Below are positions 16,373 to 24,392 of a stretch of DNA of 52,072 nt, in pieces (position 1 is the first letter of the stretch; each line of letters opens with the position of its first letter). Under the pieces are notes generated by a model, which made no database searches, was not told the DNA's origin, and saw nothing but the letters and a program-made list of their open reading frames with translations. The stretch is from positions 1 to 52,072 of the forward strand of contig JAFGXI010000045.1 in NCBI GenBank assembly GCA_016936665.1, read 5' to 3'. Source of the DNA: Bacteroidales bacterium (GTDB taxonomy: Bacteria > Bacteroidota > Bacteroidia > Bacteroidales > JAFGXI01). The position numbers and the translations under genes were made by a program.

Positions 16373-16897
16373 ATGTTTGACGAACTATTCATACAGGCGG
16401 TTAAAGGCATCATTAATAAAGAAATGAATGCCACTATTACCATAGGGACAGTTACCAGTGTTAACAGCAATGTTTGTGATGTTGACCGAAATAACTTGCC
16501 TGAGCTTGTAGATGTTCGTTTAAACGCTGTTCAAGATGAACTTGAAAGCTCTTTAACCATTGTTCCAAAGATTGGCTCTTATGTGCTTTGTGGTATCATT
16601 GAAGGTAAAGAAGAGGAGGCTTTTGTAATCTCTACTTCAGAAATTGAAAAGATAATCATTCAGTTTAAAGGAGGAGATGAGAAATTTGAGTTTTCTCAAG
16701 CAGGTTTATCAGTCGTTCTTAAGAGTGGCAAGTTTGATATTAAAAACGAGCAGGAAGATTTGAAAGGTATTATTTCCGATTTAATCGATACCATAAATCA
16801 ACTTACAGTTACAACAGGAACGGGACCGAGTGGAACACCAATCAATGCTCCTGCATTTGTTCAAATAAAACAACGATTAGCAAACCTATTTAACTGA
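16373..16897 (+). CDS. baseplate spike protein, gpV/gp45-like
   Basis: A 174-residue protein. The N-terminal half has the OB-fold pattern of spike proteins (TITIGTVTSVNSNVCDVDR, then LVDVRLNAVQDELESSLTIV and KIGSYVLCGIIEGKEEEAFV). The C-terminal part changes to repeated short strands (FEFSQAGLSVVLKSGKFDIK) typical of a beta-helix needle, and ends in LIDTINQLTVTTGTGPSG, common in Mu-like spikes. It would sit below the gpD-like hub and puncture the outer membrane. Confidence 0.75.
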   Translation: MFDELFIQAVKGIINKEMNATITIGTVTSVNSNVCDVDRNNLPELVDVRLNAVQDELESSLTIVPKIGSYVLCGIIEGKEEEAFVISTSEIEKIIIQFKGGDEKFEFSQAGLSVVLKSGKFDIKNEQEDLKGIISDLIDTINQLTVTTGTGPSGTPINAPAFVQIKQRLANLFN

Positions 16898-16898
16898 T

Positions 16899-17117
16899 AT
16901 GGCACTAGATAAAATAAGTTTAAAATCGAGTATTAAACAGGCGTTTAATGACCAAAGAAGTAACACGAATGACCCCGATGCTGCTCTTGACGATTTAGCA
17001 GCTAAAATAGCGGATGCAGTAGAGGTGTTTGTTAAAAGTGGAACCGTAAATACTACTGTTGAAACAACAGGAACAGCAGCAGCTCAGACAGGAACAGGAA
17101 CAGGAAATATAACCTAA
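16899..17117 (+). CDS. hypothetical small phage protein
   Basis: A 72-residue protein between spike and gp25-like genes. The N-terminal 50 residues are helical (SIKQAFNDQRSN, DLAAKIADAVEVFVKSG), and the last 20 are a low-complexity Thr/Gly/Ala tail (TGTAAAQTGTGTGN) produced by an ACAGGA-type repeat around 17059-17105. Small proteins of this type are common in Mu-like prophages of the phylum at this spot, but no function is known to me. Confidence 0.65.
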   Translation: MALDKISLKSSIKQAFNDQRSNTNDPDAALDDLAAKIADAVEVFVKSGTVNTTVETTGTAAAQTGTGTGNIT

Positions 17118-17118
17118 A

Positions 17119-17415
17119 ATGGCTAGAGAAGATATTTTAACAGACGATAATAATGAGTTACAGATTGTAAATGGTGACTTCTCAATTGGAGTAAGTGATA
17201 ATCAACATGTCGACACCATATTTAAAGCTCAGAAAGGAGAAATCCGATCTAGTCCACACTTAGGGTTTGGAGTAATACGATATATTAAAAAAACGGTTAA
17301 TAAATTTCGAGTATTCTTGAGAAACTTGAAAGTAGAACTTGAAAAAGATGGGTATAAGGAGGTTGATATTAAGATTAATCAAGAGAGTGGAGAATTAGAA
17401 ATTGACTTAGAATAA
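17119..17415 (+). CDS. baseplate wedge protein, gp25/gpW-like
   Basis: A 98-residue protein with the gp25 layout: DILTDDNNELQIVNGDFSIG, then QHVDTIFKAQKGEIRSSPHL, GFGVIRYIKKTV and a C-terminal VELEKDGYKEVDIKI. The 'KGExxxxPxxGxG' pattern is the key feature of the gp25/lysozyme-like wedge family. It precedes the J-like and I-like wedge genes, the order seen in P2 and Mu. Its stop overlaps the next start (TAATG). Confidence 0.75.
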   Translation: MAREDILTDDNNELQIVNGDFSIGVSDNQHVDTIFKAQKGEIRSSPHLGFGVIRYIKKTVNKFRVFLRNLKVELEKDGYKEVDIKINQESGELEIDLE

Positions 17416-17723
17416 TGGCGAACAAGATAATCAAACATAAACAAAATGCAGTTGATGCTTGCATGTTGACTTACGGAAAGCAAGAGGCTTTCTTTAAGCT
17501 GCATCAAGACAATGAAGATTTGATTACAGAAGGAAATGAGATTCCTATACCAGCAGTTTTTAAAACTGGAGACGTAATTAGTTATGATGAGAATGATATC
17601 CTGTTTGACCGTAATATTGCTAAACTACGAAGCCTAGAACCTATCGAACTGGCTACAGGTAATGACCAAGCCAATATAATTAGTGGAAGTTTCAATCAAA
17701 GTTTTAATAAGAGTTTTAAATGA
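17415..17723 (+). CDS. hypothetical phage protein (baseplate region)
   Basis: A 102-residue protein coupled to both neighbours by overlaps of 1 and 4 bases. It contains a cysteine-bearing N-terminal helix (KQNAVDACMLTYGKQEAFFK) and a strand-rich middle (IPIPAVFKTGDVISYDENDI), ending in an Asn/Ser/Phe repeat (SGSFNQSFNKSFK). The family is not recognised. Location between gp25-like and J-like genes suggests a wedge or LysM-like accessory. Confidence 0.65.
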   Translation: MANKIIKHKQNAVDACMLTYGKQEAFFKLHQDNEDLITEGNEIPIPAVFKTGDVISYDENDILFDRNIAKLRSLEPIELATGNDQANIISGSFNQSFNKSFK

Positions 17724-18535
17724 GAACATTTGACGATATATTACAAGAGATTGTTGACAAAAAGAATCAACAAATACCTGAGCTTACAAGCACATCTCAA
17801 ACAGCTGTATGGTGGATTTGGGCTAATATTGTTGCAGCAGCTATATTTACATTTGAACAAATTGTTTATACGGAACAAGCAAAGCTCGAAGACTATTCAA
17901 GAAAACAACGATATGGTACATTACTTTGGTGGCCTGTTGTTATGTTAGAGTTTCAGTTAGGCGATGCTTTGGAGTTCGATAATACTACAGGTGTTCACTC
18001 TTACCCGGTAATCGATGAAACCAAACAAATAATTAAGAAAGCTGCAATTGTCGAGGTTGGTGATGGTCAACTTATTATTAAAGTTGCTACTCTTGACAAT
18101 GGTCTACTTGTGCCTGTCACACAATTACAGAGTGTTATTAATTACGCTAATGAAATTAAGCCAGCAGGAACTACGATTACAGTATTATCACAAAATGCAG
18201 ATATTATTAATGGAGTTGCTGAAGTCTATTTTAACGGAAATTTACTTGAAGCTGATATTAAAACTAAGATTGATGAGGAGCTTACAAAATACAGAGATGG
18301 AATCAATGTATCGAATACCAATGGCGTTGTGTTACGCAATGAGATCATTGATGTAATTAGAGAAATTGACGGCATTGATGACGTTCATTTTACTACACTT
18401 ACAGGACAAGCTCAAGGCGGTTCTGTTAACCCTATCACAAGAGAATACGACACTGTGGCAGGTTACTTCAATTATGAACCCAACTGGATAGACAACTGGA
18501 CATTTACACCACGATTTGAAAATGCAGTAATATAA
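17720..18535 (+). CDS. baseplate J-like protein (Mu gp47 / P2 gpJ)
   Basis: A 271-residue protein. The N-terminus MRTFDDILQEIVDKKNQQ and the helical TAVWWIWANIVAAAIFTFEQ correspond to the start of J-like wedge proteins. The middle has AIVEVGDGQLIIKVATLDNG and AGTTITVLSQNADIINGVAEV, the repeated beta-domain. The C-terminal RNEIIDVIREIDGIDDVHFT is the family signature. It is shorter than Mu gp47, as is usual in this phylum. It works with the gp25-like and I-like proteins to build the wedge. Confidence 0.75.
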   Translation: MRTFDDILQEIVDKKNQQIPELTSTSQTAVWWIWANIVAAAIFTFEQIVYTEQAKLEDYSRKQRYGTLLWWPVVMLEFQLGDALEFDNTTGVHSYPVIDETKQIIKKAAIVEVGDGQLIIKVATLDNGLLVPVTQLQSVINYANEIKPAGTTITVLSQNADIINGVAEVYFNGNLLEADIKTKIDEELTKYRDGINVSNTNGVVLRNEIIDVIREIDGIDDVHFTTLTGQAQGGSVNPITREYDTVAGYFNYEPNWIDNWTFTPRFENAVI

Positions 18536-18537
18536 TG

Positions 18538-18556
18538 AGCATCACAGATGCTTTTT
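18538..18556 (+). terminator. small hairpin with T-run after the J-like gene
   Basis: AGCATC (18538-18543), a 3-base loop ACA, GATGCT (18547-18552) and TTTT give a short terminator-like structure. It starts two bases after the J-like stop codon. The stem is only 6 bp, so it may be an attenuator. The next gene starts 63 bases later. Confidence 0.4.
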
Positions 18557-18619
18557 AAAAGAAAAATAGTTCTATGATTTAGTAAACACTTGATAAATCG
18601 AGAAACAAAATATAAATAA

Positions 18620-19117
18620 ATGAAATTTTTTGTATTTAACATATTAGGCTTTATTGCCAATTACTTAGGAACTTTATTTGGTAAACCAAAATGGCAACGT
18701 TGGATTTACAGCCTTTTAAACCCTTTAATTCAGCTTAAAGACAATTACAATACATGGAGGCGGAGACGGTTCTATCTAATCAATATAACATCACAAGTCA
18801 TACGACTTGAAGGTTTTCTAAACGATGAATTTGATAACATTCAAAGAAGGATATGGATAGAACATTTTCCGGGTTCTTTTGCAGGTGCTTTTATAGCTCT
18901 CGAAGATGAAGTGATACCATATTTAGAAACACCTTTAGAATCAGAAGTAAACCCAATTGTCGAAGCTCCATTTATCGGCTCAGAAGCTGATACAGACTTC
19001 TTAATCAGCTTTGTAGTTCATATCCCAATATCTCTCAATGCTTATGAGAGCCGTATTATAGCAGCAGTAGAGAATTATAAACTAGCAGGTAAACAATTCG
19101 TAATCAGATATTTTTAA
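18620..19117 (+). CDS. tail protein, gpI-like (putative)
   Basis: A 165-residue protein directly after the J-like gene, where P2 gpI and Mu gp48 lie. The N-terminal FFVFNILGFIANYLGTLFGK is hydrophobic, then PKWQRWIYSLLNPLIQL, a helix with aromatic residues, and NDEFDNIQRRIWIEHFPGS, followed by a strand-rich C-terminus with SFVVHIPISLNAYESRI and the helix IIAAVENYKLAGKQFVI. The last part resembles the 'insertion/tube' end of gpI-type proteins. The assignment is from order and weak pattern only. Confidence 0.55.
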   Translation: MKFFVFNILGFIANYLGTLFGKPKWQRWIYSLLNPLIQLKDNYNTWRRRRFYLINITSQVIRLEGFLNDEFDNIQRRIWIEHFPGSFAGAFIALEDEVIPYLETPLESEVNPIVEAPFIGSEADTDFLISFVVHIPISLNAYESRIIAAVENYKLAGKQFVIRYF

Positions 19118-19137
19118 CATATTAAACATTTACACTT

Positions 19138-19952
19138 ATGAGTGATTGTAGCAAATCAACCAAATTAAAGACTCCAATAAGTTATTATGGAGGTAAACAA
19201 TCCATGCTAAAGGAAATCCTTCCTTTAATACCCGAACACAGGATTTATGTAGAACCATTCTTTGGAGGTGGTGCTGTCTTTTGGGCTAAAGAACCAAGCA
19301 GAAGCGAAGTAATAAACGATGTGAACATGAACATCGTTAATTTCTATGAAGTCTTAAAACATAGCTACTTTGAGCTAAGAAAAAGAGTAGAAGCAACGCT
19401 TCATAGTCGAGAAACATACAAAAAGGCACTTATCATTTATGAAAGCCCTGGTTGTTTCCTGATGATGAAGTATTGAGAGCTTGGGCGTTTTGGGTAGTTA
19501 CAAATCAAGGCTTTTCTTGTAAAATAGGAACTTGGGGTTACGATAGAGACAAAAGAGCCAAAACTATTCAGAATAAAATCGACCAATTTCAAGAGTTGTT
19601 ATCCGATAGGATAAGATACACACAAATAGAGCAAAACGATGCTCATAAGGTCATAAAAAGCCGTGATAGTGCAGAAACATTTGCTTATGTTGACCCTCCT
19701 TATATTGATTCTAATCAAGGACACTATGGAGGTTATACCCATGAGCATTTTAGACGTGATTTAGACGCTTTAGCCAACATGAAAGGTAAGTTTCTGCTTA
19801 GCACATATCCTTCTGATATCCTTGACGAATATGTTAAGAAATATGGGTGGTATACTAAGAAACACGAAAAAATTCTATCCGCATCTAATGGAGCGAGCTT
19901 ATCTAAGCGTAAGACTAAAATAGAGATGCTTACAGCAAACTATGAGATATAA
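19138..19952 (+). pseudogene. DNA adenine methyltransferase (Dam/D12 class), one-base frameshift
   Basis: Two overlapping frames encode the two halves of a D12-class N6-adenine methyltransferase. Frame one (19138-19476) has ISYYGGKQSMLKEILPLIPE and the SAM-binding PFFGGGAVFW. Frame two takes over near 19443 with PWLFPDDEVLRAWAFWV and carries the catalytic DPPY in AYVDPPYIDSNQGHYGGY. Adding one A to the GAAAG run at 19441-19445 restores one 271-residue protein. The gene would protect phage DNA from restriction. It lies at the right end, the place of mom in Mu. The frameshift may be a sequencing error, a switch or true decay; no slippery heptamer is present. Confidence 0.8.
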
Positions 19953-19957
19953 AAGAA

Positions 19958-20046
19958 CCGAGAGGGTGCTACAATCAAAAAAAGTCAGACCCTTTAAGAT
20001 ATCCCTCTCGGCAATTCTTTTAGTCTGACTTAATCTTGATTGTAGC
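19958..20046. repeat. three interlocked inverted repeats (pseudoknot-capable)
   Basis: Arm A: CCGAGAGGG at 19958-19966 with CCCTCTCGG at 20003-20011. Arm B: GCTACAATCAA at 19968-19978 with TTGATTGTAGC at 20036-20046. Arm C: AAGTCAGAC at 19982-19990 with GTCTGACTT at 20023-20031. B and C nest and form one 20-bp imperfect stem; A' lies in its loop while A lies outside, so all three can pair only as a pseudoknot. The arms match perfectly. AGGGT/ACCCT near 19964 and 19989 offers a competing pair. No T-run follows on either strand. It lies 6 bases after the methyltransferase stop. Confidence 0.65.
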
Positions 20047-20105
20047 GTTACAAATATAGTATTTAATTGCTAATTAAACAGTATTTGAATGGTGTGTGTA
20101 TTTCT

Positions 20106-20143
20106 TGCACAATTCGTTTTATATTTGTGCACAATTCGTTTTT
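20106..20143 (+). repeat. 22-bp-spaced direct repeats near the prophage right end
   Basis: TGCACAATTCGTTTT at 20106-20120 recurs at 20128-20142, exactly 22 bases later. Mu-type transposases bind end sites about 22 bp long arranged in series, so these may be right-end sites. A related but shorter match, TATATTTGT, occurs after each repeat (20120-20128 and 20149-20157). The second repeat is inside the palindrome TTGTGCACAA. They lie in the 105 bases between the methyltransferase region and the odhB stop codon. TATATTTG also matches the Bacteroidota -7 box, so a promoter is an alternative. Confidence 0.45.
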
Positions 20144-20158
20144 GCGATTATATTTGTT

Positions 20159-21418
20159 TTATAGGTTTAACAATAGTTTCTCCGGATCTTGCTCTTGAAA
20201 AAGCATTTGAGTAGGATGCTCTAGCAGCTCTTTTACTCGTACTAAAAATCCTACAGAATCTCGTCCGTCGATTATTCTATGATCGTATGATAGAGCCAAA
20301 TACATCATTGGTCTAATTTCGACATTGCCCTTTACAGCAACAGGCCTTTCAATGATGTTGTGCATTCCTAAAATACCGGATTGAGGAGGGTTGATGATGG
20401 GTGTCGATAACATGGATCCAAAAATTCCCCCGTTTGAAATGGTAAATGTTCCGCCACTAAGTTCTTCTATACTAATTTTTTTTGATCTCGCTTTTTGTGC
20501 TAATTCAGCAATTTTTAACTCAATATCGGCTAATCCCATATTTTCGACATTTCTTAAAACAGGAACCATCAAGCCTTTATCGGTTTGAACGGCAATGCCT
20601 ATGTCGGCATAATCGAATTTTACAATTTCATCGCCATCTATCATAGCATTTACTAAAGGAAACTCTTTTAATGCTAGAGCGACTGCCTTGGTGAAAAATG
20701 ACATAAAACCTAGCTTAATGCCATGTTTTTCTACAAACGATTTTTGATGAGCTTGTCTTAATCGAATTATTTCACTCATATCGGCTTCGTTAAAAGTCGT
20801 AAGCATCGCGGTTTCATTTTTCACGGCAACTAAGCGTTGACTTAATTTTTTACGCAATGATGACATTTTTTCGCGTTGCTCTTCTCTTGAATTGCCTTGA
20901 GAATCGTTTTTTGCAGATTGAGGGCGATTTAACACCATTTCGACTTCCTTTTTCCCAATGCGTTTTAATCCATTGATAATATCGTCGATATTAAGCCCGT
21001 TAGCATTCATTATAGTTTCTGCTAATGGCGTAACTTTCGCTTTTTTGTTTAAAGTTTGACTGTCAGTATTTTGTTTTATTTCTTCGGTTTTTGTTGTTAG
21101 ATTTTCGCTAGGCTTTTCATTCTCAACGTCTTTCTTTGCTACACTTGCAGCTTCCGTTTTTGGTTCTAGGGCTTGACCGGCAAAAGAAGTATCAATACGG
21201 CATGCTATTGCTCCAACCTCGACAGTCGATCCGGCCTCGAAAAGCAATTCAATTTTTCCTCCTTCTTGAGCAAGAAGCGGGAGCGATGCTTTGTCTGATT
21301 CTATTTCGGCTAATTCGGCATCTTTTTCTACAATTGCCCCGTTTTCTACGAGCCAAGACACTAATTCTACTTCAGAAATGGATTCTCCGGGGCTAGGTAT
21401 TTTAATATCGATAATCAT
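20159..21418 (-). CDS. odhB: dihydrolipoyl succinyltransferase, E2 of 2-oxoglutarate dehydrogenase
   Basis: A 419-residue E2 protein that moves succinyl groups from the E1 product to CoA in the TCA cycle. Residues 1-75 are one lipoyl domain with Lys43 in [13 protein letters not shown] linker rich in Lys/Glu/Thr follows, then a peripheral-subunit binding domain ([19 protein letters not shown]). The catalytic domain ends with [19 protein letters not shown], carrying the HxxxDG site. The start is taken at ATG 21418; a longer frame to 21442 would add eight unlikely residues. It lies 16 bases after odhA. The C-terminus LLLNL is intact, so the phage insertion did not damage it. Confidence 0.93.
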   Translation of the reverse strand: MIIDIKIPSPGESISEVELVSWLVENGAIVEKDAELAEIESDKASLPLLAQEGGKIELLFEAGSTVEVGAIACRIDTSFAGQALEPKTEAASVAKKDVENEKPSENLTTKTEEIKQNTDSQTLNKKAKVTPLAETIMNANGLNIDDIINGLKRIGKKEVEMVLNRPQSAKNDSQGNSREEQREKMSSLRKKLSQRLVAVKNETAMLTTFNEADMSEIIRLRQAHQKSFVEKHGIKLGFMSFFTKAVALALKEFPLVNAMIDGDEIVKFDYADIGIAVQTDKGLMVPVLRNVENMGLADIELKIAELAQKARSKKISIEELSGGTFTISNGGIFGSMLSTPIINPPQSGILGMHNIIERPVAVKGNVEIRPMMYLALSYDHRIIDGRDSVGFLVRVKELLEHPTQMLFQEQDPEKLLLNL

Positions 21419-21434
21419 ATTTAAATTGTTTGCT

Positions 21435-24254
21435 TTAGTCAATTAAAAAATAGTGATGTTGTTTAAGAATTTCTTCTCTACTTCTGCCGGCAACGCATTG
21501 CAATCCGCAATAATCGTTTTTAAGCTTACAATCGCATTTTCTGAAGACTTTCTGAATGATTTCGTTTTGTCCGATGAGGTGTAATTTGTTTAATCCAACA
21601 GCCGGACTACCACTAGCAATACGTGTTACAGGTTCTATATGTTCTTTTTTGAAACGTTTCTCGAAATGATATTTGAAAAACATCCAAGCACCCATATTTT
21701 CCGGCTCTTCTTGAACCCAAAGATGCAGCATGGCATTTTTATATTTTTTTAATATATGCTGAATTTCTTTTTCGGGGAAGGGAAATAATTGCTCTATTCT
21801 AACCAAGGCAATATCTTGTGCTTTTAATTCTTGTTTACGTTTAAGTAATTCGTAGTATACTTTACCGGTACAAAACACAATTCTACTCACTGTTTCCTGT
21901 TTGGTGTCGATGTCGTCTATAACAGGTAGAAATTCCCCTTTGGTAAAATCGTTAAGTGTCGAAACACATTCGGGATGGCGAAGTAAACTTTTTGGCGAAA
22001 ATACAATTGCTGGTATTCTGCTATCTTGTTTAACTTGCAAACGCATTAAGTGAAAAAAATTGGCAGGAGTACTAGGTTGAACAATTCTCATGTTGTAATT
22101 TGCAGCTAAAGTCAGGAATCGTTCGATTCTTGCACTCGAATGTTCAGGCCCTTGGCCTTCGAAACCATGAGGCAGCAACATGACTAATCCACTAAGTAAT
22201 CCCCATTTTTCTTCAGCAGAACTAATGTATTGGTCGATAATTACTTGAGCCACATTGTAAAAATCGCCGAATTGAGCTTCCCAAATTGTTAAACTATTAG
22301 GTGCATTAATCGAATAACCATATTCGAAACCTAGAACACCATACTCAGAAAGTAAGGAATTATGTATATCGAATCTTGCTTGCTCATTGCTTAAATGTTG
22401 TAATGGAATATACTTTTCGTCGGTATTTTCGACGACTAAAGCGGCATGGCGGTGTGAGAAAGTTCCTCGCTCAGAATCTTGCCCACTGACACGTACATTA
22501 TGTTTTTCGGAAAGTAAGCTGGCGTAGGCCATTAGCTCTCCAATCGCCCAGTCCATCTTGTCCGATTCAAACATTTTAACTCTGTCTAATGTCAATTTTT
22601 CAATCTTCTTAAAGATGTCTTTACCCTCAGGTAAACGCGTAATATCTTCAAATAATACTTTAAATTGTTTTTCAGATATAGATGTATTGGTTTTATTTTC
22701 AATTGTTTCTGCGCTTGGGTATGCGATTCCTTTCCAAACATTGGCTAAAAATTTTCGAATTTTTACCTCTGTTGTTTTTTTAGAGGCTTCGAAATCTTCT
22801 TCTAAATGTTGATTGAAATTTTGTTCGATGGATTTCTTTAAATCGATAGATAATACTCTTTCATCTATCAATTGTTGTGAGTAGATTTGGTCAACACTAG
22901 AATGTTTGCTAATAGCTTTATATAGGGTTGGTTGAGTGAATCTTGGTTCATCGCCCTCGTTATGGCCATATCGTCGATACGATAAAATATCTATATAAAC
23001 ATCGGTCTGAAATTGTTGACGGTATTCAATGGCTAAATTAATGGTGTGAATTAAAGCTTCAACATCGTCGCCATTTACGTGAAAAGCAGGCGATTTGGTT
23101 ACTTTCGATATATCTGTACAGTAAGTGCTGGAGCGACCTTCTAAATAGTTGGTGGTAAACCCGACTTGATTATTGACCACTAAATGGATAGAACCTCCGG
23201 TTTTGTAGCCGTTAAGCATCGACATTTGTGCTGTTTCGTACACAATGCCTTGAGCGGATACCGCCGCGTCGCCATGTATAATTATTGGGGCGACTTTGTT
23301 GTAGTTTTCTTCGTACGATTGAATTATCTTACTTTTAGCTAAACCTTGTGCAACGGCTCCAACCGTTTCTAAATGCGAAGGGTTAGGTACTAAGTTAAGT
23401 GTCACTTTCTTACCTTTTTGGGTTTCGATAACGGTGTCGTAGCCTAAGTGATATTTTACATCGCCTAATGCTATGTCTTCGCTATAGTACTCACCATTGA
23501 ACTCGTTAAAAATATCTCTGTATGGCTTTTGCATAATGTTAGCCAAAACATTCAAACGACCTCTATGTGCCATTCCTATTACAAATTCTTCAATACCTAA
23601 TTCGGAACCTCGCTCAATAATGGAATCAAGAGCTGGGATGAGCGCTTCTCCTCCTTCGAGAGAAAACCGCTTTTGACCGATAAACTTTTTATGGATGAAT
23701 TTTTCAAACCCTACAGATTTTACCAGTAGGTTTAAAAAATGCATTTTTTCCTCAGGTTTAAATTTCGTAGTATTTTGATTGGCTTCGATTTTCTTCTGAA
23801 TCCATCCTATTTTTTCAGGATGTCGGATGTACATAAATTCAGACCCAATGGAATGGCAGTAGGTTACATTTAAATAATCAATAATATTTCTTAAAGAACT
23901 TTTACCTATGCCAATAATTTTTCCGGCTTCAAATTCTGTATTCAAATCGGAATCTGACAAGTTAAATTCTTGTAATTCAAGGGTAGGGGTGTATGTACGA
24001 CGAGTTCGGACGGGATTGGTTTTTGTAAACAGATGCCCTCTTCTTCTGTAGGCGTCTATTAGCTTGATAACTTCAAATTCTTTATCGATAAATTCCGAAA
24101 AACTTCCTTTTTCGTAACGAGTTTCTCCTAATTCGTATCCTTGGAAAAATGCTTTCCATTCAGATCCAAGAGTTTCGTTACTGTTTTTGTATTGCTGATA
24201 TAACTCCTCAATGCTTGATAAGTCAAGATTTCCGGCAAAACTGATATGATCCAT
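21435..24254 (-). CDS. odhA: 2-oxoglutarate dehydrogenase E1 component
   Basis: A 939-residue ThDP-dependent enzyme that decarboxylates 2-oxoglutarate and passes succinyl to the lipoyl group of E2. The N-terminal [20 protein letters not shown] is the short E2-binding segment of E1o. The ThDP-binding motif region is [38 protein letters not shown] and NNQVGFTTN, followed by the transketolase-like part with [20 protein letters not shown]. The C-terminus [20 protein letters not shown] is typical. It forms an operon with odhB; the E3 subunit is not in the window. Confidence 0.95.
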   Translation of the reverse strand: MDHISFAGNLDLSSIEELYQQYKNSNETLGSEWKAFFQGYELGETRYEKGSFSEFIDKEFEVIKLIDAYRRRGHLFTKTNPVRTRRTYTPTLELQEFNLSDSDLNTEFEAGKIIGIGKSSLRNIIDYLNVTYCHSIGSEFMYIRHPEKIGWIQKKIEANQNTTKFKPEEKMHFLNLLVKSVGFEKFIHKKFIGQKRFSLEGGEALIPALDSIIERGSELGIEEFVIGMAHRGRLNVLANIMQKPYRDIFNEFNGEYYSEDIALGDVKYHLGYDTVIETQKGKKVTLNLVPNPSHLETVGAVAQGLAKSKIIQSYEENYNKVAPIIIHGDAAVSAQGIVYETAQMSMLNGYKTGGSIHLVVNNQVGFTTNYLEGRSSTYCTDISKVTKSPAFHVNGDDVEALIHTINLAIEYRQQFQTDVYIDILSYRRYGHNEGDEPRFTQPTLYKAISKHSSVDQIYSQQLIDERVLSIDLKKSIEQNFNQHLEEDFEASKKTTEVKIRKFLANVWKGIAYPSAETIENKTNTSISEKQFKVLFEDITRLPEGKDIFKKIEKLTLDRVKMFESDKMDWAIGELMAYASLLSEKHNVRVSGQDSERGTFSHRHAALVVENTDEKYIPLQHLSNEQARFDIHNSLLSEYGVLGFEYGYSINAPNSLTIWEAQFGDFYNVAQVIIDQYISSAEEKWGLLSGLVMLLPHGFEGQGPEHSSARIERFLTLAANYNMRIVQPSTPANFFHLMRLQVKQDSRIPAIVFSPKSLLRHPECVSTLNDFTKGEFLPVIDDIDTKQETVSRIVFCTGKVYYELLKRKQELKAQDIALVRIEQLFPFPEKEIQHILKKYKNAMLHLWVQEEPENMGAWMFFKYHFEKRFKKEHIEPVTRIASGSPAVGLNKLHLIGQNEIIQKVFRKCDCKLKNDYCGLQCVAGRSREEILKQHHYFLID

Positions 24255-24392
24255 TTTATTATCTAAAAGGTTATTATTTAGAAACGTTCAAAATAAGATA
24301 TTTTTTTCCAAAAACTGAAATTTATTTTTAGTCTTAATATATTTAAAGTCTAATATATATGTTACACTCTACTATTAGAATTTGTTTTTTTT

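Larger units (their letters stand above)
1..20157. mobile_element. Mu-like transposable prophage, structural half (left end outside window)
   Basis: Contiguous phage structural genes run from the first base to the adenine methyltransferase ending at 19952. Mu-type families are present together: DUF935 portal fused to MuF, DUF1320 (gp36-like), gpG-like protein, gp28-like terminase, DUF2586 sheath and gpD-like hub, which mark a contractile-tailed Mu-like phage. The transposase and repressor must lie left of the window. The right boundary is set provisionally just before the odhB stop codon at 20159, because 22-bp-spaced repeats at 20106-20143 could be transposase-binding sites; the exact junction is not visible without the other phage end or an empty site. 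Unlike Mu, the late genes form two divergent blocks. Confidence 0.85.

Noticed and set aside
17059..17105. ACAGGA-type tandem repeat as a CRISPR or regulatory array
   Set aside because: It is a short in-frame low-complexity tail of a small phage protein, with no spacers or regular long repeats.
19441..19455. Programmed frameshift in the adenine methyltransferase
   Set aside because: A -1 change is needed but there is no X_XXY_YYZ heptamer at the junction (GAAAGCCCT); a lost A is the simpler explanation.
20120..20156. Two TATATTTG promoters pointing into odhB
   Set aside because: They match the -7 box, but they would read antisense into odhB and no -33 TTTG at a suitable distance is seen; they may be part of the phage-end repeats.
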